64,000 nucleotides of DNA. Origin: Levilactobacillus tongjiangensis (lineage in GTDB: Bacteria; Bacillota; Bacilli; Lactobacillales; Lactobacillaceae). Position numbers and translations under genes: made by a program. The DNA lies in NCBI RefSeq assembly GCF_003946345.1, contig NZ_RHNY01000008.1:62001-126000 (forward strand). The letters are read 5' to 3'. Of this stretch, positions 16,422 through 24,457 are shown in pieces (position 1 is the stretch's first letter; every line of letters begins with the position of its first letter). Below the pieces are notes generated by a model. It was given only the letters and a program-made list of their open reading frames with translations. It had not been told where the DNA came from and did not search any database.

Positions 16422-17063
16422 TTGTCAGGAACGTTTATTAGCTTTGAAGGACCAGATGGTGCGGGGAAAACGAGTGCACTGAAGGCAATAACGGCGCAGA
16501 TTACACCGCTATTGGGCGACCGGTTGACGATTACCCGGGAACCAGGAGGCAATCCCATTTCCGAGAGCATTCGCGCGGTGATTTTGGATCGAAAAAATAC
16601 GGCCATGGACTATCGGACCGAAGCTCTGCTCTATGCAGCGGCACGGCGACAACATTTAGCTGAAACGATTCTACCAGCTTTGGCGGCCGATCAACTGGTG
16701 CTTTGCGACCGGTACGTTGATAGTTCCGTTGCCTATCAAGGCGCGGGCCGGCAAATTGGTGAGCAAGCAGTCGAAGAGATGAACAGATTCGCGACCGATG
16801 GCTTACTGCCGGAATTAACGATTTATTTTGATGTTCCTGCCGAGGTGGGGTTGCAGCGTATTCAGGCGCACCGCCAACCTGACAAGGTTGATCGACTCGA
16901 CGTTGAACAAACGGCCTTTCATGACCGGGTGCGGGCGGCCTACCTGCGTTTGCAGGCAGCCCATCCAGACCGAATCAAACTGATCGATGCGACGCAATCT
17001 CCGGACCAAGTGGTTCAGGAATCGTTAGCATTGATCAAGCAAACAGCCCGCAGGTACTTTTAA
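16422..17063 (+). CDS. tmk: Thymidylate kinase
   Basis: Phosphorylates dTMP to dTDP. P-loop GPDGAGKT (residues 10-17), REPGG, the DRYVDSSVAYQG signature, and a LID region. TTG start at 16422 is chosen because GGGGTCGAG precedes it; an in-frame ATG at 16407 has no ribosome site. About 213 residues, normal. First of the cluster tmk-darA-holB-yabA-rsmI, conserved across Bacilli. Confidence 0.95.
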   Translation: MSGTFISFEGPDGAGKTSALKAITAQITPLLGDRLTITREPGGNPISESIRAVILDRKNTAMDYRTEALLYAAARRQHLAETILPALAADQLVLCDRYVDSSVAYQGAGRQIGEQAVEEMNRFATDGLLPELTIYFDVPAEVGLQRIQAHRQPDKVDRLDVEQTAFHDRVRAAYLRLQAAHPDRIKLIDATQSPDQVVQESLALIKQTARRYF

Positions 17064-17088
17064 CCGGCATTGAGGGAGGAAATTCACA

Positions 17089-17418
17089 ATGAAATTACTA
17101 ATCGCTATCGTCCAAGATAAAGATGCTAATCGGCTAAGCAATGAGTTTATTGATCATGACATTCGGGCAACCCGGTTGTCCACTACTGGTGGTTTCTTAA
17201 AGTCTGGCAACACGACCTTTATGATTGGGTTGGAAGATGAACGAGTAGATGAAGTTCTGGACATGATCAAGGCAGCCAGTCACACGCGGCAGCAATTTAT
17301 GACCCCACCGGTTAATTTGGATGCGCAATTGGACAGTACGTCGGCGTACCCGGTTGAAGTTCAGGTCGGTGGTGCGACGGTGTTTGTCATGCCAGTTGAC
17401 CAATTTCATCGCTTTTAG
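17089..17418 (+). CDS. darA: Cyclic-di-AMP receptor DarA/PstA (PII-like)
   Basis: 109 residues of the YaaQ/DUF970 family. B. subtilis, S. aureus and Listeria members bind c-di-AMP as PII-like trimers. Visible conserved patches are QDKDANRLSNEF, TRLSTTGGFLKSGNTTFMIG (the nucleotide loop) and PVEVQVGGATVFVM. The downstream target is unknown. A KimA-type potassium importer, another c-di-AMP-linked protein, is in the same window. 10 bases from holB. Confidence 0.93.
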   Translation: MKLLIAIVQDKDANRLSNEFIDHDIRATRLSTTGGFLKSGNTTFMIGLEDERVDEVLDMIKAASHTRQQFMTPPVNLDAQLDSTSAYPVEVQVGGATVFVMPVDQFHRF

Positions 17419-17427
17419 GGGGCCGAG

Positions 17428-18441
17428 ATGACTGAAGAATCCGTAGTGGCTACGGCCCAACGGCTTCAACCGCAACTGGTAAGCCACTTTATGCATCTGA
17501 TACAGCAACAGCATTTGTCCCACGCTTACCTCTTCAACGGGGCCGATGGGACTGGTCGGCAGGTGGTGGCCCGAACGATTGCCATGCGCTTGTTTTGTCA
17601 AAATATCACGGCTGAGGGCTTGCCTTGTGGGCAGTGTTCCGAGTGTCGGCGGATTTTAGCAGGCGACCACCCCGACGTGGTCACGGTGATTCCAGACGGG
17701 CAACGAATCAAGGTGGACCAAGTTCGGTACCTCAAGGCCGAGTTCACTAAGAGTGCGGTTGAGGGGAACCAGAAGATCTTTATTGTGGATCAGGTCGACC
17801 GGATGACCACGAGTGCCGCCAATAGTTTACTGAAATTTATTGAGGAACCCGTGGGCAAAACAGTGGCCTTATTATTGACGGCCAATAAAAATTTGATTTT
17901 GCCCACGATTCTATCGCGAACGCAGGTGGTTGATTTCTTGCGGGTGGCACCACAGGCGTTGGCCAGTGCCTTAGCTGATGCTGGGATTGCGCCTAGCCAG
18001 CGCTACTTACTCGCCACGTTGACGGAAAGTGTGCAGGCGGCGCAGGAGCTGACGACCGATGACTGGTTGAAGGACGCCCAAGCTAAAGTTGGACAGTGGT
18101 TTACGGCTTGCTGTCAGGGTGACGAGCGGGCGTTTGTCCGCGTGCAATCCGAGTTGTTACCTTTGGCGTTAAATCGTGATCGACAAGGGGTTATCCTGGA
18201 CATGCTGGTGCAGGTTTGGCACGATGCTTTACGGCAACAGGCTGGTGAAGTGGGCGACCAATTAGCATTTCCTCAGGTGGCGCAGGCCAGTCAACAGGTA
18301 GCACGGCAGTTGACCATTGACCAGTTAGTTACAATTATGACGTTGACATTAGCAACCCGCAGTCAATTGGCGGGGAACATGAATTTTCAAACAATTTTAG
18401 AAGCCTTAACTTTACAAATCTTAGCGCAGGTAACGCGTTAA
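17428..18441 (+). CDS. holB: DNA polymerase III delta-prime subunit
   Basis: Clamp-loader subunit, AAA+ fold. The P-loop position is degenerate (GADGTGRQ), as expected for delta-prime, which does not hydrolyse ATP; zinc module CGQCSECRR; VDQVDRMTTSAANSLLKFIEEP contains the SRC-side sensor region, followed by LSRTQ. 337 residues. ATG with GGGGGCCGAG upstream. Confidence 0.94.
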   Translation: MTEESVVATAQRLQPQLVSHFMHLIQQQHLSHAYLFNGADGTGRQVVARTIAMRLFCQNITAEGLPCGQCSECRRILAGDHPDVVTVIPDGQRIKVDQVRYLKAEFTKSAVEGNQKIFIVDQVDRMTTSAANSLLKFIEEPVGKTVALLLTANKNLILPTILSRTQVVDFLRVAPQALASALADAGIAPSQRYLLATLTESVQAAQELTTDDWLKDAQAKVGQWFTACCQGDERAFVRVQSELLPLALNRDRQGVILDMLVQVWHDALRQQAGEVGDQLAFPQVAQASQQVARQLTIDQLVTIMTLTLATRSQLAGNMNFQTILEALTLQILAQVTR

Positions 18442-18469
18442 AATCAGGTTAGCACTGGAGGGTGGCAGT

Positions 18470-18808
18470 TTGGATAAACAGGAAGTATACGATCAATTTA
18501 AGAGTCTTGAAGCGCAGTTGGACCAAATGTCGGCCCAGTTCTCTGACTTACAGGCGGAGATGACCAAGGTCTTTGAGCAGAACGCGGAATTGGAAATTGA
18601 AAATCAACATCTGCGGGATCTGGTCAGAGAACTCCAGCGCACCTTGCCGGAAGACCCAGAGACCCCCCAGGGACTATCGAAGTCTCGGCAGATTCTGGAA
18701 AAGCTGTACGAGGAAGGGTTTCACGTGTGTCGGGAATTTTACGGGACACGGCGTAAGCAAGACGAGGAATGTGCCTTTTGCTTAGAAGTTATTTATCGTG
18801 ATCAGTAG
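18470..18808 (+). CDS. yabA: Replication initiation control protein YabA
   Basis: Negative regulator that bridges DnaA and DnaN in Firmicutes. N-terminal coiled coil (about residues 1-65, Leu/Glu/Gln heptads), then a C-terminal zinc domain with H-x-C-(x)n-C-x2-C (FHVCREFYGTRRK...EECAFCLE). TTG start with GGAGGGTGG upstream. 112 residues, normal. Confidence 0.95.
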   Translation: MDKQEVYDQFKSLEAQLDQMSAQFSDLQAEMTKVFEQNAELEIENQHLRDLVRELQRTLPEDPETPQGLSKSRQILEKLYEEGFHVCREFYGTRRKQDEECAFCLEVIYRDQ

Positions 18809-18817
18809 GAGGCAATA

Positions 18818-19699
18818 ATGGAACGACGAAGAAGTTTTCAGCGTGACGAGGAAGGGCATTTATACCTGGTTCCCACGCCAATCGGTAACTTGGATGACAT
18901 GACGTTTCGGGCGGTTAAGACGCTGCAGAATGCGGATTTAATTGCAGCAGAAGACACACGGAATACGCAAAAGCTTCTCAATCATTTTGAAATTGAGACG
19001 AAGCAAATCAGTTTTCATGAACACAACACACAGGAACGTATTCCCCAACTGATTGCGAAACTACAAACGGGGATGGATATTGCCCAGGTCAGTGATGCGG
19101 GGATGCCTTCCATCTCTGATCCCGGCCATGAACTGGTGAATGCCTGTATTGAAGCACACATTCCGGTAGTACCCTTACCCGGTGCCAATGCTGGTTTAAC
19201 GGCCCTCATTGCCTCAGGTTTAGCCCCACAACCATTTTACTTCTACGGTTTTTTGGATCGGAAGCCCAAGGATCAACGGGCTGAAATTGATAGCTTAGCT
19301 CAGCGGCCAGAAACGTTGATCTTCTACGAGGCACCACACCGGTTAAAGAAAACGTTGCAAAATTTAGCAGAAGGTTTTGGTGATGATCGACCTGCCGTTT
19401 TGTGTCGGGAGTTAACCAAACGCTACGAAGAATTCTTGCGCGGTTCCTTAGCAGAGTTGGCCGATTGGGCCGCTAACGATACGGTGCGGGGGGAATTTGT
19501 TGTTCTGGTTGGCGGGAATCCCGCGCCCACCACAACTGCCACCACGGCGGTTGACCTCAGTGAACCCGTTGAAGTGCAAGTTGACCGGTTGATTGCGGCC
19601 GGCGACAAGCCTAATGCTGCCATTAAAGAAGTGGCAAACCTCCGAGGGGTTAAGAAGCAAGAAATTTATCGTCAATATCACCATTTAGACAAGGAGTGA
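18818..19699 (+). CDS. rsmI: 16S rRNA (cytidine1402-2'-O)-methyltransferase RsmI
   Basis: Tetrapyrrole-methylase fold enzyme. LYLVPTPIGNLDDMT, AEDTRNTQKLL, SDAGMPSISDPG and PLPGANAGLTALI are all diagnostic. 293 residues with a C-terminal helical extension (VKKQEIYRQYH). Starts 9 bases after yabA with AGGAGG. Last member of the conserved tmk cluster and overlaps the next gene's ribosome site. Confidence 0.96.
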   Translation: MERRRSFQRDEEGHLYLVPTPIGNLDDMTFRAVKTLQNADLIAAEDTRNTQKLLNHFEIETKQISFHEHNTQERIPQLIAKLQTGMDIAQVSDAGMPSISDPGHELVNACIEAHIPVVPLPGANAGLTALIASGLAPQPFYFYGFLDRKPKDQRAEIDSLAQRPETLIFYEAPHRLKKTLQNLAEGFGDDRPAVLCRELTKRYEEFLRGSLAELADWAANDTVRGEFVVLVGGNPAPTTTATTAVDLSEPVEVQVDRLIAAGDKPNAAIKEVANLRGVKKQEIYRQYHHLDKE

Positions 19700-19704
19700 C
19701 CCAG

Positions 19705-20445
19705 GTGGCCGCAAATGAGTTTTCCGAAACACACCGTGTCGTTTATTACGAAGTAGACGACACGGCCCACTTGACCCTCGCCATGTTGATCAATTTATTT
19801 GTATTGGTCTCCGAGGATCAGAACACTGCACTGAACCTAACCACCGACTTCATTAAGAGTCAGGGTGTGGGCTGGGTCGTTACCCAGTACCATATTCAAA
19901 TCGAGCGGCTTCCACGGACGGGGGATGTGGTGACGGTTAAGACCCGCGCCACCTCATACAACCGTTATTTTGCTTATCGAGAGTACTGGCTATTCGATGC
20001 CGCTGGTCATCAATTGGCCTATGGTGAGGGTATCTGGGTAACGATGAGTTATGAGACCCGGAAGATTGCAACGATTCCTGACGCCATCATGGCACCATAC
20101 GCCAGTGAACAACAGACCCGCTTGCCACGGTTACCACGACCGGACCGGGCTGATGCAGCGTTGACGGGAGTATTTAAACCTTATACGGTGCGGTATTTTG
20201 ATATCGATAACAACGGTCACGTGAACAATGCCCACTATTTTGAGTGGATGCTGGATGCGTTGCCAGCTGATTTTCTTCGGCAACAACAACCAACGGACGT
20301 CAAAATTCGGTTTGAAAATGAGGTTCAGTATGGCCATCAAGTAATCAGTGAAGTTCGCCGTTCGACAGCGACGACTACACAACACACCGTTAAGCTGGGA
20401 ACGACCACGGCGGTGGAAGCAACGGTTACCTGGGAAAAAGCCTAA
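19705..20445 (+). CDS. Acyl-ACP thioesterase
   Basis: Double hot-dog thioesterase (PF01643) that releases fatty acids from acyl carrier protein. N-terminal hot-dog begins SETHRVVYYEVDDTAHLTLAM, and the second begins TVRYFDIDNNGHVNNAHYFEWM with the catalytic Asp/Asn/His-type D-NGHVNN motif. GTG 19705 is preferred (AAGGAG 8 bases upstream, inside the rsmI stop); GTG 19696 sits on top of the ribosome site. About 246 residues. Probably cotranscribed with rsmI. Confidence 0.9.
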   Translation: MAANEFSETHRVVYYEVDDTAHLTLAMLINLFVLVSEDQNTALNLTTDFIKSQGVGWVVTQYHIQIERLPRTGDVVTVKTRATSYNRYFAYREYWLFDAAGHQLAYGEGIWVTMSYETRKIATIPDAIMAPYASEQQTRLPRLPRPDRADAALTGVFKPYTVRYFDIDNNGHVNNAHYFEWMLDALPADFLRQQQPTDVKIRFENEVQYGHQVISEVRRSTATTTQHTVKLGTTTAVEATVTWEKA

Positions 20446-20619
20446 ACCTGAAAAATCAGGCAGGTAAGGTGTAGCCACGGCGGCTTTGTGGTAGTATAGT
20501 AAACTGATAAAGACAGTCAACGGAAAATACATCCGGGCGTTGAGCGGTGACGCCGTTTTTAGCGTTTCCGGAGTTTTAAAAGTTATGGCGAAACACAGTG
20601 AAGGGGAACGTAAGCAATT

Positions 20620-21342
20620 ATGAAGATTTTAGCAATTGATACATCAAATCGACCACTGAGTGTTGCCGTCTTAGATGACAGCACGGTGTTAGCTGCCATT
20701 ACGGTAACCGTTCACCAAAAGCATGCAGAGTACTTGTTACCTGAAATTGAACGTTTGATGGGGATGGCAGGGTTAAAGCCAGCCGATTTAGACCGCATCG
20801 TCGTGGCAGCTGGGCCGGGGTCCTATACCGGAATCCGGATTGCCGTGACAACGGCCAAGACACTGGCCACGACGTTAAATATCGACCTGGTAGCCGTATC
20901 GAGCCTGGCTACACTGGCTGCTAATGTGCCAGTTGAAGGGGCCTTGGTGGCACCGCTGTTTGATGCCCGTAATCAGAACGTATTCGCCGGTTTATACCGG
21001 ATCAAAGACGGGCAGCCAACGGTGGTCATTGCAGACGCTCATACGAATATTGCAGCCTTTTTGGAAGCCGTTAAGGAGTATGCAGAGCCCGTCTGGTTCT
21101 TGGGGGATGCTGACCACTTCACGGAACTGATTAACACGACTGTGTCAGCCGCCACACCACGAATCAGTCCTTGGCTGAATTTGCCACAAGTGGCGACGAT
21201 TGGTTTACTGGGCCAGCAAATGACTCCCGTGAAGGATGTTGACCGCTTTGTGCCCAACTATCTTCGTTTGACGCAGGCTGAAGCTGAATGGCGCGCTAAG
21301 AACCCGAAAGAGGACGTCGAATCATATGTTGAAAAAATTTAA
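20620..21342 (+). CDS. tsaB: tRNA threonylcarbamoyladenosine biosynthesis protein TsaB
   Basis: Partner and activator of TsaD in t6A37 synthesis. ASKHA fold: AIDTSNRPLSVAV at the N-terminus and AAGPGSYTGIRIAV. 240 residues. Upstream 20446-20619 carries TATAGT as a possible -10. Overlaps rimI by 17 bases, so translation is coupled. Confidence 0.95.
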   Translation: MKILAIDTSNRPLSVAVLDDSTVLAAITVTVHQKHAEYLLPEIERLMGMAGLKPADLDRIVVAAGPGSYTGIRIAVTTAKTLATTLNIDLVAVSSLATLAANVPVEGALVAPLFDARNQNVFAGLYRIKDGQPTVVIADAHTNIAAFLEAVKEYAEPVWFLGDADHFTELINTTVSAATPRISPWLNLPQVATIGLLGQQMTPVKDVDRFVPNYLRLTQAEAEWRAKNPKEDVESYVEKI

Positions 21343-21910
21343 AGTCTGGTATAAAAATGTATTTGGGAGTCGGAATGAGCTCGCTCGTGAAGAGGCCATG
21401 GATGTGAAAAATCACCGGGTTGAGATTCGAGACGTCACTTATTTTGTGGCGAAAGCGTTGTTCACCGACATTCCGGAAATGATCGAGATTGAAAAGGCGG
21501 TTTATGCCGGTAAGGCACCGTGGGATTCGACGGCGTTTGCCAACGAATTACGGCGTGAAAAGGACCGGCTGTATTTGGTTGTGCGGAAGAATGATCGGCT
21601 GTTAGCCTTCATCGGTAGCACGTTTGATGACCGGACGCGTGACGCCCACATTACCAACATCGCCGTCTTACCAGAGTTTCAAAGTCGGGGCTTAGGTCGC
21701 TTCCTGTTAGGTGTCATGATCAAGAAGGCGCGTCAGATGGGCTACAAGTCCGTGAGTTTAGAGGTTCGAGTTTCAAATCAAAATGCTCAAAAGCTGTACC
21801 GTGAGTTAAACTTTGAACAATCTGGCATTAAGCGGGGGTATTACTTCGGTGATCACGAAGACGCTGCTGATATGACGCTGTATTTAAATGATGAATCTGA
21901 TTCAGACTAA
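21326..21910 (+). CDS. rimI: Ribosomal protein S18 alanine N-acetyltransferase RimI (GNAT)
   Basis: GNAT fold with the acetyl-CoA loop [11 protein letters not shown] and [15 protein letters not shown]. The first 35 residues are an extra basic segment before the RimI-like core ([25 protein letters not shown]), making it longer (194 residues) than the usual 150. It lies between tsaB and tsaD, the typical location. Substrate not provable from sequence. Confidence 0.9.
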   Translation: MLKKFKVWYKNVFGSRNELAREEAMDVKNHRVEIRDVTYFVAKALFTDIPEMIEIEKAVYAGKAPWDSTAFANELRREKDRLYLVVRKNDRLLAFIGSTFDDRTRDAHITNIAVLPEFQSRGLGRFLLGVMIKKARQMGYKSVSLEVRVSNQNAQKLYRELNFEQSGIKRGYYFGDHEDAADMTLYLNDESDSD

Positions 21911-21942
21911 GGCGAGTTGGCGCTTGGCCGCTCGTTTTTTTT
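21911..21942 (+). terminator. Terminator-like hairpin between rimI and tsaD
   Basis: CGAG-TTGGCGCTTGGC-CGCTCG with T9 immediately downstream. It would reduce read-through into tsaD. Confidence 0.6.
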
Positions 21943-21972
21943 GTGAGAGCATTTGGGAGTTTGAAAGAGGGA

Positions 21973-23016
21973 GTGAGTCCAACGGATAAGCGAAATTTAA
22001 TTTTAGCATTTGAGTCGAGTTGTGACGAAACGAGTGTAGCGGTGATTGAAGACGGGCACAAAATTTTGTCCAACATTGTGGCGACGCAAATCAAGAGTCA
22101 CCAACGGTTTGGCGGTGTCGTGCCAGAAGTTGCCAGTCGGCATCATATTGAAGAAGTAACGTTATGTATCGCTGATGCTTTGAGCGAAGCCCAGGTGGGC
22201 TATGATGATTTAGACGCCGTGGCTGTAACGTATGGTCCTGGGTTGGTTGGGGCCTTGCTGATTGGTGTGACGGCGGCTAAGACGGTGGCCTTTGCTCACA
22301 ACTTACCTTTGATTCCGGTTAATCATATGGCAGGCCACATCTATGCGGCTCGTTACGTGGAACCAATTGAATTTCCAGCCATGGCGCTGTTGGTTTCAGG
22401 GGGCCATACCGAGTTGGTTTATATGCCAGCTGAAAATGAATTTGAAATCATCGGTGAAACACGAGATGACGCTGCCGGTGAAGCCTACGATAAAGTTGGC
22501 CGGGTCATGGGGGTGAACTACCCAGCCGGTAAGACGGTTGATGAATGGGCCCATCAAGGTCACGATACGTTTAAGTTCCCCCGGGCAATGGAGAAGGACG
22601 CCAACTTCGACTTTAGTTTTAGTGGGTTGAAGAGTGCTTTCATCAATACCACGCACCATGCTGATCAGATTGGCGAGGAGCTGAGCAAGCAGGATCTGTC
22701 CGCTAGTTTCCAACAGGCGGTTGTTGACGTCTTAGCTGAGAAGACCCAGCGGGCATTGGCCGATTATCCCGTTAAGCAGTTGATTTTAGCCGGCGGTGTG
22801 GCTGCCAATCAGGGGCTACGTGAACGTTTGGAACGCGACTTGTCCAGCAATCCCACGACTCACCTGGTTAAAGCACCCCTGAAGTTGTGTGGCGATAACG
22901 CTGCCATGATTGGGGCATTTGCCTACGTGGCATTTAAGCACGGCGTCTTTGCTGACGCAACGTTGAATGCTGATCCTAGTTTGGAATTTGACTGGGTGGC
23001 TGATCCCGTTAAATAA
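21973..23016 (+). CDS. tsaD: tRNA N6-adenosine threonylcarbamoyltransferase TsaD
   Basis: Transfers the threonylcarbamoyl group to A37 of ANN-decoding tRNAs. The core starts [22 protein letters not shown] supplies the metal ligands; [19 protein letters not shown] and SFSGLKSA are all present. The start is unclear: no ATG exists upstream. GTG 21943 lies directly at the end of a terminator T-run; GTG 21973 is adjacent to an AGAGGG site. An ACG codon at 21982 is at ideal spacing from GAGGGAG. GTG 21973 is reported as a compromise. About 347 residues. Confidence 0.95.
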   Translation: MSPTDKRNLILAFESSCDETSVAVIEDGHKILSNIVATQIKSHQRFGGVVPEVASRHHIEEVTLCIADALSEAQVGYDDLDAVAVTYGPGLVGALLIGVTAAKTVAFAHNLPLIPVNHMAGHIYAARYVEPIEFPAMALLVSGGHTELVYMPAENEFEIIGETRDDAAGEAYDKVGRVMGVNYPAGKTVDEWAHQGHDTFKFPRAMEKDANFDFSFSGLKSAFINTTHHADQIGEELSKQDLSASFQQAVVDVLAEKTQRALADYPVKQLILAGGVAANQGLRERLERDLSSNPTTHLVKAPLKLCGDNAAMIGAFAYVAFKHGVFADATLNADPSLEFDWVADPVK

Positions 23017-23338
23017 GGATTGGGTATTGGTATTTAGTCATGTAAGCTGGCTTAGTTTTAGTTTCCAAGAACCCGTTTAACCAGAGGTGATCAGAGGTAG
23101 AGCCAGCTGTGTCGACGGTGATAGCTAATTTTCGGCTTACAGCGTGGGATGTGTTTGGAGACTGGTGTTTTTCCAGGCTTCAAACCGAGCCGAAGGACTG
23201 CTTTTTAGGCCGGAGGCGTTCCCCCACAGCAGGCGGAATCTCTGACAGCCGCAGGTGGCTGGGAGAGACTAATTTTAAGCCTGTAACGCCTGACTGTTAT
23301 TGGTTTGATAATAGTTTTCAGATTTTCAATCTTTAGTT
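23015..23338 (+). repeat. Dispersed intergenic repeat, copy B
   Basis: Starts at the tsaD stop codon with AAGGATTGGGTATTGG and matches copy C through CCAGCTGTGTCGACGGTG, TTTTCGGCTTACAGCGTGGG, GTTTGGAGACTGG, CAGGCGGAATCTCTGAC, GAGACTAATTTTAAG and the terminal TTCAATCTTTAG. The central GTTTGGAG-A-CTGG / CCAG-GCTTCAAAC can form a stem. No coding sequence in 23017-23414. Confidence 0.85.
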
Positions 23339-23414
23339 AAAAAATACAATGGTATCAGAAAAGGACGGTCGCATTAAATGTGACCGTCCTTTTTGCTGTG
23401 CGTCATTGTTAGGA

Positions 23415-24245
23415 TTAGTTGTGTTTACCGATAATGAAGGCATACCCATTATCCATATTTGAGCCACTATAGGTAGTCCGGTACGTACTATCAACGATGT
23501 TAAGGCCAATTTGGTAGTTTTTAGAGAGGTGGTTTAACTTGTTGGTTGTGTATCCGTAGGAAGCTAGAATCGCCTTTACTTTCTGGACGCGGGTCTTCAC
23601 GGGTGTATTTTTACTGGTATTCAGGTAAGTGATTACTTTTGGAAATTTGACGATGGTATACTTGGTCAAATCAGGTTTGACGGAATATGGTGACGGGGCA
23701 ATGTCGGGGAAGTAGCTCGCATTAGTGATTGCAGCAATATTTGTCATGTTAAGTGTTACTTTGTTATTCGGAAACAGCTTGACGATTTCGCGAGTTATTT
23801 TTTGTGAGGGCGATTTTTTGAGATAACTAAGGTAGTCACCATTATTTACAAAGAAGTCTAAGAGTAAATAATTTGATCTAAGCTCTTCCTTGCCAAATCC
23901 CAATTCTAAGTTACCATGCCAGACGTATCCCGAGACTAAGTCAGTATGTTTCTTATTGTGTCCAGTGATGTAAGTATATTTTGCGGTGGTCTTCCCATGT
24001 TTCAGTATTTCGCTACCGCGTCCGTACCAAGAATTGTTGGGGTAATCTTTCAGGTGAAACTTAACCTTGGTGTGTTTGGCGTTCCAGACCGCAATCGATT
24101 TTTTGGGAAATTTAGCACGATTAATAGTGGCTTTTTGCCAAAATGATTGTTTTTAAATCGAATATTTAGTGTTAGCCGATCCAGATTGTGATAGACCAAA
24201 TATTGCGATAATGGCAATGAGTCCAGCAACTAGCAGCTTTTTCAT
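23415..24245 (-). pseudogene. Secreted protein of unknown function with in-frame stop at codon 31
   Basis: ATG at 24245 starts a clean signal peptide (KKLLVAGLIAIIAIFGLSQS then GSANTKYSI). Codon 31 is TAA (24155-24153 on the minus strand). The same frame is otherwise open for 245 more codons to a stop at 23415, without any other lesion. The downstream part is a globular, Tyr/Lys/Asn-rich sequence (NSWYGRGSEILKHGK; GYVWHGNLELGFG; ASYGYTTNKLNHL). No convincing internal start with a ribosome site was found. Lactobacilli encode many such secreted hypothetical proteins; no domain is recognised. Either a fresh pseudogene or a strain-specific stop. Confidence 0.75.
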
Positions 24246-24395
24246 GGTAGTGTTCCCCTAATTTTTAGTTCCCAGGAATCGATGTTCAATGAATTATATT
24301 ATGTTTAAGAAGGCGGTTTCTAAAATTGTCAGCTATTGTTAGATAAAAAATGGGGAGGAAACGAGAGAGGGTTAACCCCCGGTAGAATTGGGGAC

Positions 24396-24430
24396 TAAAA
24401 AAGGGCCTGAGATGTTTGTCTCAGGCCCCA
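24396..24430 (-). terminator. Terminator of the ABC-F gene
   Basis: GGGGCCTGAGAC / CTCAGGCCC stem on the minus strand followed by T6. Confidence 0.88.
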
Positions 24431-24457
24431 ATGCTATCTGGTTTAAACTAAAGCGCA

